Shown here: positions 1 through 13,640 of the stretch, piece by piece
How the letters are laid out: the number at the start of each line of letters is the position of its first letter
How positions within the stretch are numbered: position 1 is the stretch's first letter
Assembly: GCA_018340375.1 (NCBI GenBank)
Contig: JAFFJZ010000006.1
Span: forward strand, 12,232,001-12,296,000
Direction of reading: 5' to 3'
From: Gonatopus flavifemur
Taxonomy: Eukaryota; Arthropoda; Insecta; Hymenoptera; Dryinidae
Length of the DNA stretch: 64,000 nucleotides
Made by a program: the position numbers and the translations under genes
Notes under the pieces: model-generated
What the model was told of the DNA's origin: nothing
Seen by the model: only the letters and a program-made list of their open reading frames with translations
The model's database searches: none

Positions 1-68
1 AACTAGAGTTCAGCTAGTGTAAACAAAAATCCAGCTCCGGCAACTAACGTTTAGTTGTCCCAACTGGA

Positions 69-1385
69 TACACGGAAAAAAATACCCATGTGAAAATTAC
101 ATGAAAAGTGAGGTAACGATTACAGAGTGCATCTCATGTAAAATTTACTACACAGTCCTGTTGGATTTACATTGTTATTATACTTCAAAGGAACGCTTCT
201 CTCATTTACTTTGGTAACAATGTAAATATAGCACACGGAAAAAAAAGAATAGTTGCAGCAACTACTTAAATAGTCGATTTTCGACCATCTAATTAAGTAG
301 TTCCTGCAGCTACTTAGTAGTCAGGACAAGTAACACGTTAGCTGCCCAAGTAGAAATTACGCCTAGTCAATGGCTAGTGCCTTGTGAGTTTTTCTATACT
401 CCTGACGAGGGCGTTTTGAGGAAAACTCACCAGGTACTTATTCGTAATGTAACGCTGTGTGTTATGAGGCACTAGCTAGTGGAATTCACAAGGTACTGGT
501 CAGTTACTATATAGTTACTCTCTGAATACTAGTCAATTACCAACAAGTTTTTAGCTAGAGAAATATAGACAAATCCAGAATTATACACAGAAGAAAGCAT
601 TTCTTTGGATCTGAGAAATTATTAAATGAATAGCTTCAAGTGAATATTTCTTCCACAAAAATGAATATTTTATTCATATGGAAAAGTTGATTATTAGCTC
701 CTGCTTTGGAATATCGCATTTGTTTGTGTCAACAAAGTATTCAGTTTTGGTAGATAAATATTCATTCGAGGTAATCTCATTCATTTGAGATAAATAACAA
801 GTTCTTAAATTGTACAAAATATTTTTTTATCTGTGACACGGTCTGATGTAGTCCAATGAAACCATAAAAACCGCCACTGCCATCTCCTGACAAATAAATC
901 TTGAAAGGGCCTCAATGATTTCTGACGAGGCTTACAAGTGTAGTTACAGTCTAGATATACTTATAACAAATTCTCCATAGTTTTTTGAGAGTTTCACTTG
1001 TCTAATATAATATTGTAAGTAACCGGTGAGTAACTTGCTAGTTTATCTCAACTAGAAGTTCCCTATGAAATCCCTATAGGGGCCTCATATTGACTAGCCA
1101 ATGCCTTGTCAGATTTCTACTTGGGTGTCTCAACTAATTCAAAATACCTCAGGTATTTACGTTAGTTAGTGCAACTATCGAGCTACTTGTCCTGACTACT
1201 AAGTAGCTGCAGCAACTACTTAAGTAGATGGTCGAAAATCGACTATTTAAGTAGTTGCTGCAACTATTTCTTTCTTCCCGTGCATTGATTCTAATGTAAA
1301 TTTTACTCCAATTGCATTTATGTGAGTAGTTATGTTAAATTAACAACAATCAATGTAGAATTTACATGGGACTTTTTTCCGTGTA
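69..1385. mobile_element. Nested inverted-repeat element with CACGG ends
   Basis: The left end reads TA|CACGGAAAAAAA and the right end reads TTTTTTCCGTG|TA, so the ends are inverted and flanked by TA on both sides. A CATGTAAA/TTTACATG subterminal motif recurs near both ends. No frame encodes a transposase, so this is a non-autonomous element (MITE or foldback type). The TA flanks suggest Tc1/mariner-type mobilisation, which is an inference. A second, better conserved inverted pair sits inside it at 234-1283. Confidence 0.7.
234..1283. repeat. Inner inverted repeat rich in GCAGCTACTTAAGTAG words
   Basis: About 100 bp at 234-335 is the reverse complement of about 1183-1283, with few mismatches. 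Both arms carry AGTTGCAGCAACTACTTA, CGATTTTCGACCATCT and CTACTTAGTAGTCAGGACAAG-like words. The arms are therefore built from short self-complementary motifs as well as being complementary to each other. The outer end is again CACGG followed by A-rich DNA. Weaker pairing continues inward through CCCAAGTAGAAAT. The motif vocabulary is shared with the palindrome at 56495-56719, so the two probably belong to one family. Confidence 0.75.
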
Positions 1386-4300
1386 CCTTTGTCTCAGTGT
1401 AGGTCAAAAAAACACGATTTCAAAATCATAAATTACAGTTGATTTAAACCCTTTTCATATTTCATGAATTCCCTAATGCTGTAAAAAATTCATCGAATTC
1501 ACAAAGTGATAATTATCACGAAATAATTTTTCATTCAAAATCCTGAAAGGGGAGAACGAGAGAAATTTCCATCCATCGTACAGAGTTGTCATTAACAAAC
1601 GATGCTATGGATTATTGCATTATCATCCATCTTTCCACAGTATCCTATGTTTTGTTTCAATCATGTGAAATAATGCACACACATATATATATATATATAT
1701 ATTAAAAACAGTATGCATATATGTGTATTTAATCATTCGATCGCGTACTCACGATTAAACCCACGAAAGAGAAATATTAATTACAAGCAGAATTAATTAG
1801 TATATTCGTATACAGTTGATCGAACGAAATGTCGAGAACATTATTTCCCGATGCAAATGGTAAGACGATGATAAAAAAAATGGTAGTTTTTCGTTCTAGA
1901 CAGTTTGCACGCTCCACGTAGAGGACCGGTGCACGAGGTGCACCACCCATAACGTATCTATACCGCAAAGATAGCCAGCCGGTGTTCATTAATTCAAAAC
2001 CCAGCAGTTGTTGTCGGGTTACCGGCGCTGGCCATCCTCAATGGAATACATTACAGGGTAGTATAGCAGCGTATACAAAGTAAAAAAGGGACCCTTAACT
2101 TCTTCCGTTTCTGTTTTTTTTCATTCCACCAGCTGACGTATCGTGTGGATCGTGTGTGAAGCATAATCTCTCTATCTTCATCTCTCTTCTTCTTCCTTAT
2201 TCCTTACTCCCTGGTATCTCGTTTGTGGTTGGCTTTCGCGCTTTCTGCATCGCGTGTTCTCTGTGTGCACGCGAGAAAGCTCTCTTTTCACCACCACAAT
2301 GCTCGTTTATACATATAAAGAGTACGATAAGTAACCACCACCACCTCATTACCCCCCCATGAATATTGAACGATGTTTTGTGTTTATTTCTCCATGACGG
2401 AGTATCTTCACGTGTCTTTGGTTTTGACACATGCAAATTCTTCATCGATGAACAATAATGGTATGTGTGCTTTGCAAATTCAAATCAGTGAAATCTCCCT
2501 ATCCTTGCAGCTAAAAGTTGACCACTGAATGGAATCAGTGAAATATCAGTGAATAGTCCCTGGTTATGCAGTTGGGAGTGGTTCTGATTAATTGAATCAT
2601 TGAGATTTTACTCCAAAGATGAGGTAATATTCACTGATTCGCAGTGGTTGACTTTCCACTATTCGTCAAGGACGTGATTTCGAGACATGGAAGTGATCGA
2701 AATAAAATATTAGGAGAGAATCATGCATCGGAATAACACATGAGCTATGCGCAAACACATACACCGTAATTCAGTCTGACAAGTACAGGCTGTGTTCTAC
2801 TCTCATGCTTTCAATCTCACAATCTCATCTGTATGCAGCGCCAAGACGAATAAAAAATCACCCCCTGTGGTTTAGAACATCTTTTATCAAAGGAACTTGA
2901 TTCAAGATCACCTTTAATGAAAATCGTTCTTTAATATCCATGTTGAAATTTCGCAAATACAACCTTTAAAAACGTTTTGCGTATGAATCGTTAAAACTTT
3001 ACGACTCGGGTTAAATAATTTGATATCGAGGTTGTAAAAGGTTTATAGTTTATTCGCAAGAAGTTTCGCATATTTGCGAATCGTGATTGGATCGAATCGT
3101 TTGCGGCATGCGGTTGTAAAACTCTCTCTCTCTCCCTCCCGTAAAATTAGTTCCAACGTAAAATAAGTTGGCAAATGATTTGTCCCTAAATTAAAAACTC
3201 TCATCTCCAGTTCATCACGATTTATGACGATAGGATCGTTGAATCTTCATTAATCCAGGATCAACTGGATTCGTTGTAAAACTGTCGCTTGCTTCGAAAA
3301 ATTCATAGCAGGGGATTTATAGTTGATGGACAATATCCTGCGTTTGCGGAGTTTGTTTCTTTATTTTATTTGAAACTGATGTCCGACTGATGTCTTGCAA
3401 AAGGATCAAGTTTTGGTATTCTATACGACAGCAAAAAGCACTCAGCGAAATCAAATTTTGCTGTCCCAGGGAATTTGTTTTTCTCCGTCAACGAACACAA
3501 AGAAAATGCCACTCGAAGAACAATAAGTAACTCTTGTAAGAATATTTCTTAATTTTGTCAAAATGTTATCAACAAAACTGAAATATTAGGAAGAATTGAT
3601 TTTCTCTTCGCGAAGGCACACCATATATTCAATCTACTCAATGATTTATCCCGTGGGTTAAACGGATTGAACTGTATCGTTTGGTGGTTTTTGTGCGATT
3701 GTTACGTCCCTTGATCTTCTAATCTCGATTCGCGCTGCTAAACGGGGAATCAATAACGAAGACGGTCGTTCTCTCTGTGAGATATCGACTATTATATGAG
3801 TGCTTTGTCAAATACGACTGATATCGAATGTAGTTCACCATGCGTTGGTTTGTGAAATGGACAAAGGGTATAGAAACGAGAAAGAGATAGAAAGTTGGAA
3901 AAAACATGTGACAATAAGGCCTACAATAAACTTCGAATGAGAAGAAGAAGAAGATCATGCGAATAGTGACATTCCTCTTTTTATCGATAAAAAATCCCTC
4001 GCGTCAATTAAGAAACAGTCAGTTAATTTAATCCTACAAATATCTGCTTGGTTTCTTTCGAATAAGAGATTCAACCAACTTTGAAAAAATTATGCCCAGC
4101 TCAATTTATAGGTGAAAAAGATCCCAGCTGCAAATTTAATCGAATGGCATGAAAACTGCGTGCAATCGAATATTTATTTCGATATCTGAACAAACTGTTA
4201 ATCACTTTCTGAACGTATTGGAATAAAACTCGGAAAACGTGTCAAATATTTGAGCCAAACTTTCCGGCTGATTCATTCATAGATTTTGTGTGTTCCTCCA

Positions 4301-7300
4301 TTCCATTTCAATAAAGTTTTAAACGTTTGAAAACTCATTACGGATTTTGCGAACTACGACCAATCAACCACTCAAAACTGATCTTATCAACATCGAAGAT
4401 TTTATTTTCACGATTGAATCATGAATTCCTGATTCAGGAATGTGTACATTACAGTTGAACTTGTTTGTTTTGCGTAACAGAACAAATAGATGAAATGTCG
4501 TTTGATCTATTTGCTTGGTTTCACGAAACAAGGAATATATCGATCGACATTTGCTATGTGACATTTAATAATTCAACAGACAATTCATAATTCAATTCTT
4601 CAGATAAAGGGAGATATTATATATTGAATTTTGAAAAATATTCGTCGTGAATCACGTTACATTTCCTTGACTGATGTATTTTCATCTTGAATTTCATATT
4701 CACAAATTGTATATAATACGACATGAATTCGGCATTGAGAAAAAGGACTGGAGAATCCTACTCATAAAGTTTCCCATATACTTCACCTTTGTATCGCTCT
4801 CAGAGAATATAAAACTCATCCCCCTTCAACTTCATCTCGTATGAATTTTATTTGTGGGATGAATGAACAAGCTTGAAGCACGAGATGTAAGAGGAGAAAG
4901 AAAAACATTCAAAACCCATTCATACATCACATATCTTCTCTCATAAAACATTACACGTCGGAACGAAGTCTTCTTTATTTCGACGAGGTTTTTTCTCTTA
5001 AATTCCTTTCCTCTTTCCGCAAAGAATCTCAGCATCCGCTAATTAACTTATTAACACGGAATTAAGAATTTATCTCGACTTATCTGTCTAATCATAATTT
5101 ACACATTCGGTAACCGAAATCATTGTTCGTTTGCGCTTATGGGGGAAGATCGGTCACCTAAATATCCATCCTGGTAAATCTCGTGTTGGGATTAACGACA
5201 AGGAAGTTTCTTGACATCGGATAAATCCAAAGATCGTTCTTCTCCATTTATTCCGCGTTATCTCTCAGCATTTTTTCTCACAAAGTACGATGTGTTATCC
5301 TGTGATTCTTGGCTCGCTTCGCAAGCTTTTCTCTCATGCCAAGAATGTGTATCGGTGAAGTTTATTACTTTGGTTTGGTGGATTCCAAAACCCCCAAGTG
5401 ACTGCGGTTATGTTAGGTCAGTGGGACAATGATTCCACGAACCACTTTCGTATAGTACCAATTTGGAATCCAAGTTTCACAACTTTTATGTTTGCTCCAG
5501 AATCCAAAAATTATAACACTCCCGGGTTATTGATTTTGTTTTGTTTGCATTTCACGCTCAATCAGAGGTGGAATAATAACTGACTCGTGTGATAGCGAGG
5601 TCCTGAAACTAGCACGTGACTTTTGCGTAAGTCGTATAGAATTCTCGTAAAACGACAGGAATAAACTACTTACGACTTCCTATGAATCCAACATCGGGCA
5701 TCGTTGTACACGATACAACGAACTCGATGGATGTATTATAGATATTTCATTACGGTACGTGTACTTCGATTAAATAATAGCCAAGAACAGAAATGGGATG
5801 TTAAATAACAATATCTTGTAAATGTACCAACATGGACTATATGGACTACGAAGTAAGAATCATGGGGGAGTAAAAAGAATCCATTATTCATAGATATATT
5901 ATGTACTATGAGTTAGACGAACTTCATGGAAGTGAGAATACAAATCTTTGTTCCATGTGATTTACATACATTCGCACGCATTGTATCAAAGGTTTTACAT
6001 GAGGGAATTTCAAAGTGTATAAAGAAGCTTTGCGGAAGGAATTTCTATGAAATACTATAGGGTAAAAGTTTCCAAGTCAGCCAGAGGATGAACACTCTTC
6101 CATTCTTGGTTAAGTTGCTTTCTATGTAGCAGCATGTGAGTCTTTTTAGAGTCAAGAGATAAGAGAAATCAAAACCAGACAAATAAAACTACCGTTAATA
6201 ACATGGTTAACCGACGGAAAGAAAAATGAGGAGATGCAAAAAAATATTGAAGAACTTCAAACAAATCTTACAATGAAGAACAAACAATCCTCTTCCATTC
6301 CAGATCCATTCAAATTACAACAACTCGAAGAAGAAAGACTCGAACATACATCTGTATAAAACTTTTTGATTTCAATGTGCAGCGATGCATTCGAAAAGTC
6401 GGATTTTTTGTCTTGTTGCAATTTGCTGCGAACTGAAGTATTTATATATCATTCCATCGATCCAGGGATTTATTTAGAAAAAAAAACAAAGGGAGAGAAT
6501 GATGCATCCATCGGAGGATGAATTTTTGAATGTACCTTGAAAAAACAAATCCATTGTTTAATCGACACTGTTCTCGTCGAGAACACACGATTCCGTTGCG
6601 AATATGTATTTTCCAAATTTGGGAGTACAGCGCAAAGTGGAGTTCCCTCGTTCATTTATTCTTATTGCTCCCACGTCACGTATACGAATCCCAGTAATTA
6701 AAGTACGTATTAATTCAGCAGCTTGGAATTTAGTATCCGAGGAGAGGTAGGTGGATGAGGAAGAGTCATTACGATGTTTCGGATTATCATGTTAATCAAG
6801 GATAATTACTCGTTTCCGAAGCCACAGCGGTCGCAACAGTGACGGGGCGACATCATCCTCGATATTGCAATGCCCCACTGACTTTCTATTCGCAACGTTC
6901 TATGAATGGCTTTCATTGACGGAAAATCGTTAACAGCTATCTTCCGTCAAGTTTACAGGAGGTTGACGTTTACGTTCGATGACGACAACGAGATTCGCGA
7001 TGGTTCTGTTATAACTAATAAGGTTTATGTAACATTGAACGAAGCTCTTGCTAGCTCTCGGTTCGCGTCAACTCGGACGAATCGGAAAAGAAAGGAGGAA
7101 ACGAGAAAAGAGGTCGCAAAAACATGAAGGTAAAGTGAACATACGAGAATTCAATTCTATTACTATATCTATCCTCTATCCAAACTCGAGGGATGAGATT
7201 TATTAATTCTTTGAATACAGGGTAATTTCTCTTCTGATTTCGACAACTAATTGTTTTATGGAGCTCATTTTGAAAAATGAATGAATAAAAATTGATGAAA

Positions 7301-9966
7301 ATTCGATTTCTCGATGTGTCTTTTTATTAAATCATTGGATCGAAATAGTCCACGGAATGTCTGTATCCAGGTTGTATTTATGGATGATACAAAATCTGTT
7401 TTTACTCGATTTCTGTATCCCTCTGTGCATGCAAAATGTTGTACGTACAATGCCAATAGTCTCGTAGAATATGCAAAGCAGCTTTATCTTCGAATGCATA
7501 ATTGTGTATAGTAGTATGTATAGGTATTAAATGTACAGCAGTATTATCTGCAGAATGAGTAGAGCTAGATGAATGAAATTTGCTATATACTTACCACCAG
7601 TGCCACATCATTTCGACCCTAATTCTCATATAATGGAGAATAACGATGGAATAAATACACGTGGATTACACGATTCATAAACTATCATCATTTTGAACAC
7701 AGAGATACAAAGGGAGAGATGTAGATATTAATTTTTCTACGAAATAATGCTTGAACAATCACAAAATAGGAACTGGGAATAGGGTCATCCCTCATTATAG
7801 TTAGCATGTTGAGAGGACGAGTAAACCTTCACGCTCTAATTACAACGGTTCCGAGACAGATACAGACCTGTATCTTACAGGAAACTACGGAGATATTAGT
7901 TTCAATAATCCAGACGACGACACGACTGAATCCGTGTATCCCTGAGAATACTTCCCGTATGAACCGAAGATGAGGGTTAGAGATTCAAGCTTAAATTAAA
8001 AATATATCCACGAAATAATTCTCTCAAGCTTTGACAATTTTTTCCACTCTCCGTTCGTGTCATCGTAGGGAAAAACTCAACCCAGCTCGAGCCTCTCATT
8101 GAATCGGTTTATTGTATTAATTCGTTTTTGTACAATCGTCAATCTCGAAAACTCCAAACAATTCTCACATTTGTCTGTCTATCACGTATCGAATATTGAG
8201 CGAAACAACCATATTGAAATGCATTTTTACTCTCCATGTTCATTTATCCTGGTTAACTCTGACAGAGCAAACATTGTGTTGGAAACTGTGATAGACGTCC
8301 GTCGAATATTATTAATCTAAATATTTACACAATCCACATAAACACGGTATTGAGGAATGACTACAGCCCTTTTCTATCTTTCATTCATACGTTACCTTTG
8401 ACAAGTATCAAAAGTATCTCGTTGAGCGGGGAGCGACGAATGAAATTTATGAATTTGTAACAGAATCCATTGTATCGCATCTGCGAGGAGAATAAGATGA
8501 ATACGATATTCCTGTATTCAACTACGGAACTTGTCGCGAGCAATTTGAAGTTTGTTATTGTTTCCAACAGTTACAACAGTTTGTTAAGTTCTATTGGATC
8601 TCTTCGCCTTCTTGTCGCGCTCAATTTACAATTAACAAAGTTCAATCACTTGGAAGAAAGTACACTTCGCTTTTTGAGAAACAGGTATTCGATTTAATCC
8701 TCGATTTTAGTCTTTCAGTTGAGTATCGAGGATTTAATTTTCTACTTAATAATATTACTTTGACTTCATTATACAAAGATGTTCATTGCGTAGTCGTGGA
8801 AGTATCTTTAACGATTTTGACTGGCGGATTAATGGCAGGGAAGAGAGATTGAGAAAATCTTCGAGATAGTAAAGAGAGCGAAATTTAAGGATAATTTATA
8901 TTTTTTTACGTTACGCGAGGATTAACAACACACGATAATTCTTGAGGGGTTTCCAACCAAAGGGAAGTTTTCTCGTAACTTTGATAAGGTTTTTATATTG
9001 GAAATAGTTGGAGAAAAATCTTTGCGAACGATCATGAGGAACATCAATTAAAATCCATTATTCTCACAATCGAAGTGAGCATTATGATTCACTGACCGGA
9101 ATGAGTCTATCCTTCCATAAATCAATCATTCTGACCCAAATAAAATGTTTTTTTTTTTTTATTTGTATTCTCTCATTGCAACCTGTGTATCGATCAACCA
9201 TATACACAGTCAACCGAGGAATATTTTCCATCCTATGATTCGAATTTTGAGAAGCGATAACTCACTTCTCATCTCAATAATTTTGAATTGGATTTCTCTT
9301 CGTTATTATCGAAGTTTCTTTTCATTCTCTTTTCTTTGACAAATCACATTCCAAGATCGATGTTTCGCCTTTAACGATCGCAAAATTGAAACCGTTGTAA
9401 AATATTTACCATCCTAGGGATTCTCTTTCTCTCGAAACATCGGGGTTGGAAATTCTCAGACTTTTAATAAAAGAAGAGACCCCATCGAGTCTTGTTCTTA
9501 ACAAACAGTTCCTTTCCACGAGTGTTTAATTTTCATTTCGATTCGAAATAACCCGATATCTTCCGTTCTCGACAGTCGAATAATAAGATACGACGATACT
9601 CCGGAGTCAGGATCGAATTTACGAGAGATGAAAATAAGTTTACAAAAAATATGAAATCCCATCGTACGAGAGTATCATTGTCGATGTATATACCGAGTTT
9701 CTAATTACAGATACTTCATTTTATGTTTGATATTTAATCATCCTTGCGTCATAAGCGTCAACAACATCTTTCCATAATTAAACTAAGCATTGCATTAATT
9801 ATTGAGCAGCAAGTCACATGCTATGCGAGTCTCATGTATTTCAATCTTGCTTCAACAAACTTTTGAATAACGTATGACTTTCGTAGCTTGTAACGTGAGT
9901 TCATTATATCTCATAGGTGATGTGATATCGGGACATCGTTTAATCCATGCACCTTGAAAGAGCAAC

Positions 9967-9999
<33 letters not shown>

Positions 10000-10958
10000 A
10001 ATATCGATAGAATCAGCAAATAATCAAAAATACCAAGCAAGAATTATATTTCCGTAATCCTTCCAACGTTTCGCCCACATCAATAACGCGGCGAGGAATT
10101 TTTCATCACGAATCGATTCTCGACTCTCGTATCAAGAATCAAAGATCACTGTACACATTTCGTACTCGAAACTCATTCACGTACGCGTGTCACATCATTC
10201 TCATCGGAAATCACGTCAGGTAGCGGTATTTGTACGAGTCTAGTTCTCAACAGAGACGATATGTTACTATTTCATGTTCTCGTATATCATGCACTCCCAT
10301 TGTCCAGAAAAAGATGATTTCGCTGAAACATCGTTGGCTAACCTAGATTCATTGCGGAGATGAATACATGAACGAGGGAGATGGAGTCAAAAAGAGGGGA
10401 AAGAAAAACAAAGACAAAAAAGAAAAGCTACTTGGTCTGGAATTCAACTGTGTCAGCTAGGAGTGAGCTGAGCTACAATGGTAGTTATTCCTCTGCGTTC
10501 ACAATTTTAAAACCAACTCGATTCCGATGATCCATACATCTCGCGGAGGATCATATCTGATATTGCAGTTCAACCGATGGTATCGCTCGCGCATATCCAG
10601 GGAAATCTTAGCGTCGTTTGACCAGTCTCGATTGAATTTTTCCAATTTTTGTTTTCATGTTCTCGTTTGGTGTTTTGTCCGTTCAACTGGGTCGAATGAT
10701 CGTCAGATATCAACGATTATGCTTTCACCCTTGATTGAAAAATTGTTACACTGAGCAATTTTTAAGAGAGAGAGAGAGAGAGAGATTTCATCAGATTTAT
10801 GGATTTTTTTGCGGAGAATATTAGTCATTTTTATTACGCGGGTTTCCCTGGCGGAGAAAGTTTGTTGAATTTCGATGGAATCTTCGTTGAAGAAAATTGC
10901 GAGACAAAAATAGAGGAATTTCGTCATTGAACATCGAAAGTTATTTTGATTCAATATA
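1386..10958. other. AT-rich stretch without a supported gene
   Basis: About 9.6 kb with only short open frames (under 85 codons), none with a recognisable domain. It contains an AT dinucleotide run at 1675-1703, a CT run at 3121-3140, GAAGAAG at 3941-3953, an 11-unit GAT run at 9967-9999 and an AG run at 10765-10785. A small inverted repeat lies at 2513-2656. Slightly GC-richer patches at about 1900-2060 and 6820-7130 could be regulatory or exonic, but nothing in them identifies a product. Confidence 0.5.
2513..2656. repeat. Short inverted repeat with ATCAGTGAAT motif
   Basis: GTTGACCACTG followed by AATCAGTGAA at 2517-2561 pairs with ATTCACTGATTCGCAGTGG followed by TTGAC at about 2628-2651. 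The arms are 30-40 bp and imperfect. A related TCAGTGAAAAGTA hairpin is found at 28231-28340. It is probably a decayed MITE. Confidence 0.5.
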
Positions 10959-11161
10959 CACGGAGAAAAAAGTGTTGCTGGCATAACAAGCATGCAGACC
11001 TGCAGGTCTGTTACTATAGCGTTTACGAAAAAAACTAGCTGGAAGAGCAAGAAAAATACAGAAGAGCAGAACTAACGTCTTAGCTGCTTGAGTGAATATG
11101 TTTGCAAGGAAAGCAGAATTCTTTGGAGGCGCTATTGTAGCAAACCATTTTTTTCTCCGTG
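10959..11161. mobile_element. 203 bp MITE-like element, CACGGAGAAAA termini, TA flanks
   Basis: The left end is TA|CACGGAGAAAAAA and the right end is TTTTTTTCTCCGTG|TA, giving 14 bp perfect-type terminal inverted repeats and a TA on both sides. Just inside, both arms carry TTGCTG/TAGCAA words, which tie it to the CAGCAAA family at 12377, 52084 and 58013. The interior is otherwise not strongly palindromic and has no coding potential. Confidence 0.75.
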
Positions 11162-11365
11162 TATTCCATCGAAATTATGTTGAAGAATCTCGTTGAGAAT
11201 TACAGTGCAACGTTTTTGATTATTTTTGTTGGAGAATATTGAGAACTGAGGGATTTTTTGTGAAACCGTCGGAGAGATTTTGTGGAAATCAATTAAAGAA
11301 TCATGACAGGCGTTTTGTGCCATATTGTTAATTCTTAATCAGTTTTGTTGAAATTCGATAAAATT

Positions 11366-11908
11366 GAAACTACGTAAAAATACGTATACTGATTCAAAAA
11401 ATCCCTTTGTACAGCATTTTTTTAAACACTAAAGAAGTGCTGTACAGAGAGATATTTTGAGAAAACATTTGTTTCGGCGAAACAAAATTTTGATTGAAAT
11501 GAACGCAAAGAAACTTTTTGGTAGGCTGGAACAAAATTTATTAGTCTGTTTAGCCTGAAAGCCTTAACTATTGCGAACGAAATTTGGTCCACCCCAAATA
11601 AATTATATTTTAGCCAACCAGAGAGTTTCTTTGCGTTCATTTCAACCAAAATTTTGTTTGGCTGGAACAAACTGTGTTTTCAGTGTACGAGCGGTGTAAT
11701 TTTTACGGGACGAACTAAGAAAAAATTGCGCACATTAATTCAAAATATCTCTCTGTACAGCACTTCTTTAGTGTCTCAATAAACGCCGTACAAAGAGATT
11801 TTTCGGATCAGTGTACGTATTTTCACGTAGTTTGTCCGGAAAAAAACTGATGGCAGCCCAGCCGTTCGTATCCCTTCAATGTGCGCATTTTTTTCTACTT
11901 TGTCCTGT
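11366..11908. repeat. Overlapping and nested inverted repeats
   Basis: Three inverted pairs interlock here. First, 11366-11452 pairs with about 11740-11833; both carry TACAGCA, a CACTAAAGAAGTGCTGTACAG core and ACGTAAAAATACGTA. Second, about 11455-11530 pairs with about 11610-11685; both carry AAATGAACGCAAAGAAAC, and the right end TTTTCAGTG|TA resembles a CACTGAAAA terminus. Third, 11705-11738 pairs with 11878-11907 (TGCGCACATT plus a GGACNAA-type end). This reads as successive small insertions. No coding capacity is seen. Confidence 0.6.
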
Positions 11909-11909
11909 A

Positions 11910-12165
11910 CACGGAGAGAAATTATCTATTATAAATTACTAGACTCGCTAGTATATTGCGGATATACTTGCATTTTGAAGTTATATACCAAACATTCTCT
12001 TCAAAACTACCAGACTTTCTGGGAGTTAATGGTAGGATAATGACATTTTATAATAGAAAGTCTGATGCTTTTGATGAGAATGTTTGGTATGTAACCTTCG
12101 AATGCAAGTATATCCTCAATATACTAGCGAGTCTAGTAATTTATAATAGATAATTGTTCTTAGTG
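11910..12165. mobile_element. 256 bp palindromic element, TA flanks
   Basis: The element is flanked by TA (11908-11909 and 12166-12167). About 110 bp at each end are reverse complements, sharing AATTATCTATTATAAATTAC, TAGACTCGCTAGTATATTG and ACCAAACATTCTC. The left terminus is CACGGAGAGAA and the right one CTTAGTG, so the extreme right end has diverged or was replaced. Transcribed, it would form a long hairpin. It sits directly against the left-hand inverted repeat cluster. Confidence 0.8.
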
Positions 12166-12189
12166 TAGAAATTCCACCGTTCGTATCAT

Positions 12190-13640
12190 GTTAATTAAAA
12201 AGAATTTGTTGAATATTGTGCAGATTTTTTAAATACCCAGGGATTTCCTTGTGTTGGAAAACCATGAATTTTCATTCTAAACGGTGACTTTCCATGAAAA
12301 TTGTGGAATTGAATCAGAATTGTTCAAGAACTGATTTAGGTTGTTCATTGAGAATTGTTTATTTGCCGCGAGTTTACACGGAGAGAAAGAATTTGCTGAC
12401 GCAGCAAATCGGGGTATTATATATAGAATAGCAAATTTTTTTGCTGACCTAGCTAAAAATTTGCTATAACAGCAATTTTTTAGCTGTGGCAGCAAAAGAT
12501 GTTTGCTCCGCCAGCAAATTTTCAGTATTATATACAGAATAGCAAACAAATTTTGCCGGGATAGCAAACATTTTTTGCTGCCACAGCTAAAAATTCGCTA
12601 TCGCAGCTAACAAGATTGTTGGAACAGCAAATAGTTTGCTGTCACAGCAAAAAATTTGCTGCTTCGGCAAAAGGAACCCAGCAAAAGTAGATTTCGCTGC
12701 CACAGCGAATTCCTTTTTCTCCGTTCATAAAAATGAGATGAAATTCTATGGAATTATTCGGAACACTCTGCTGAATTCTGTGGAATTCCGTTGAAACATG
12801 AACTTTTTTTCCTATGCTTGTGAATGATGAATTTTCATTCTAAATAGTGACTTCTGATGGAAATTGTGGGATTTTTGGGAAAACAGATGATGAATTCCAA
12901 TAAAAATTATTGCAAACCACTCCATGCATGCAGTTTGGTGAAAATGAAGTATTTTTCGTGACTTTCAATGAAATGGAATGAGGTTCGATGGAATTCATTG
13001 ATAAACTACGTTTGCTTTCATGAAATTCTGTTGAAACATAAGATTCTTTTCCTGTTTTTGAATAATGAAATTTCATCTCCAATGGTGACTTTCAATGAAA
13101 ATTGTGCAATTTGAGAACAAAAATTGAAATTTGTTGAAAATTCATTCAATTGTGTTAAAATTCGTTGGAATATTAAGTTTTCTCCCCTGCTTTTCAATTA
13201 TGAATTTCTATTCTAAATGGTGGCTTTAAATTGAAATTGAAAAATTTTGTTGAGAACAAATAATGAATTCAATCAAAATTGTTGAAGAAGTGGCTCATGT
13301 TGTTGATTGAGGATTGTTCATCCCCCATCAGCTCTGTTGAAATTAGATGAAATTCGACTAAATCAATGAAAAAACTTGCGGATGAAATTTGTAAAAATTT
13401 GTTGGAATTATGTAGTTTTTCCCCTGCTGTTGAATAATGACATTACATTCTTCATCAATAATGAATTCTCATAAAAATCTTGAAGATAGCAACTCATGTT
13501 ATTGATTTGAAATTGTTTATATCCCATGAATTCCGACAAAATCAGTTGAATAATTCGTTAAATTTCATGAAATTTTGTAGATGTATATGAATTTCTCCTG
13601 ATTTTTCTCAATCTCCTGCCTTGTGGAGAAAATTTGTTGA
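12190..13640. repeat. Degenerate tandem repeat array, interrupted by an insertion
   Basis: A unit containing TGAATTTTCATTCTAAA, then GGTGACTTTC, then TGAAAATTGTG recurs at about 12262, 12826, 13063, 13198 and 13435. It is preceded each time by a CCCTGCTTTTGAATAATG-like lead. Once the 349 bp element at 12377-12725 is removed, spacings are about 215, 237, 135 and 237 bp, so units are of unequal length and strongly diverged. There is no conserved frame across units, which argues against a coding repeat. Confidence 0.6.
12377..12725. mobile_element. CAGCAAA-family element, reference copy
   Basis: Starts TA|CACGGAGAGAAAGAATTTGC and ends CACAGCGAATTCCTTTTTCT then CCGT. The interior is a succession of TTGCTG, CAGCAAA, AGCTAAAAATT and GCTGTCACAGC words, with an internal landmark GTATTATATACAGAATAGC present twice (about 12413 and 12523). 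The interior is thus a chain of short self-complementary motifs capable of many local hairpins. The short minus-strand frame through it is incidental. It is inserted in the tandem array at 12190-13640. Related copies lie at 15312, 48115, 52084, 52400, 53760, 55800, 58013 and 59396. Confidence 0.75.

Noticed and set aside
12277..12567. 96-codon minus frame
   Set aside because: It lies across the CAGCAAA element and the tandem array; the peptide just translates repeat words.
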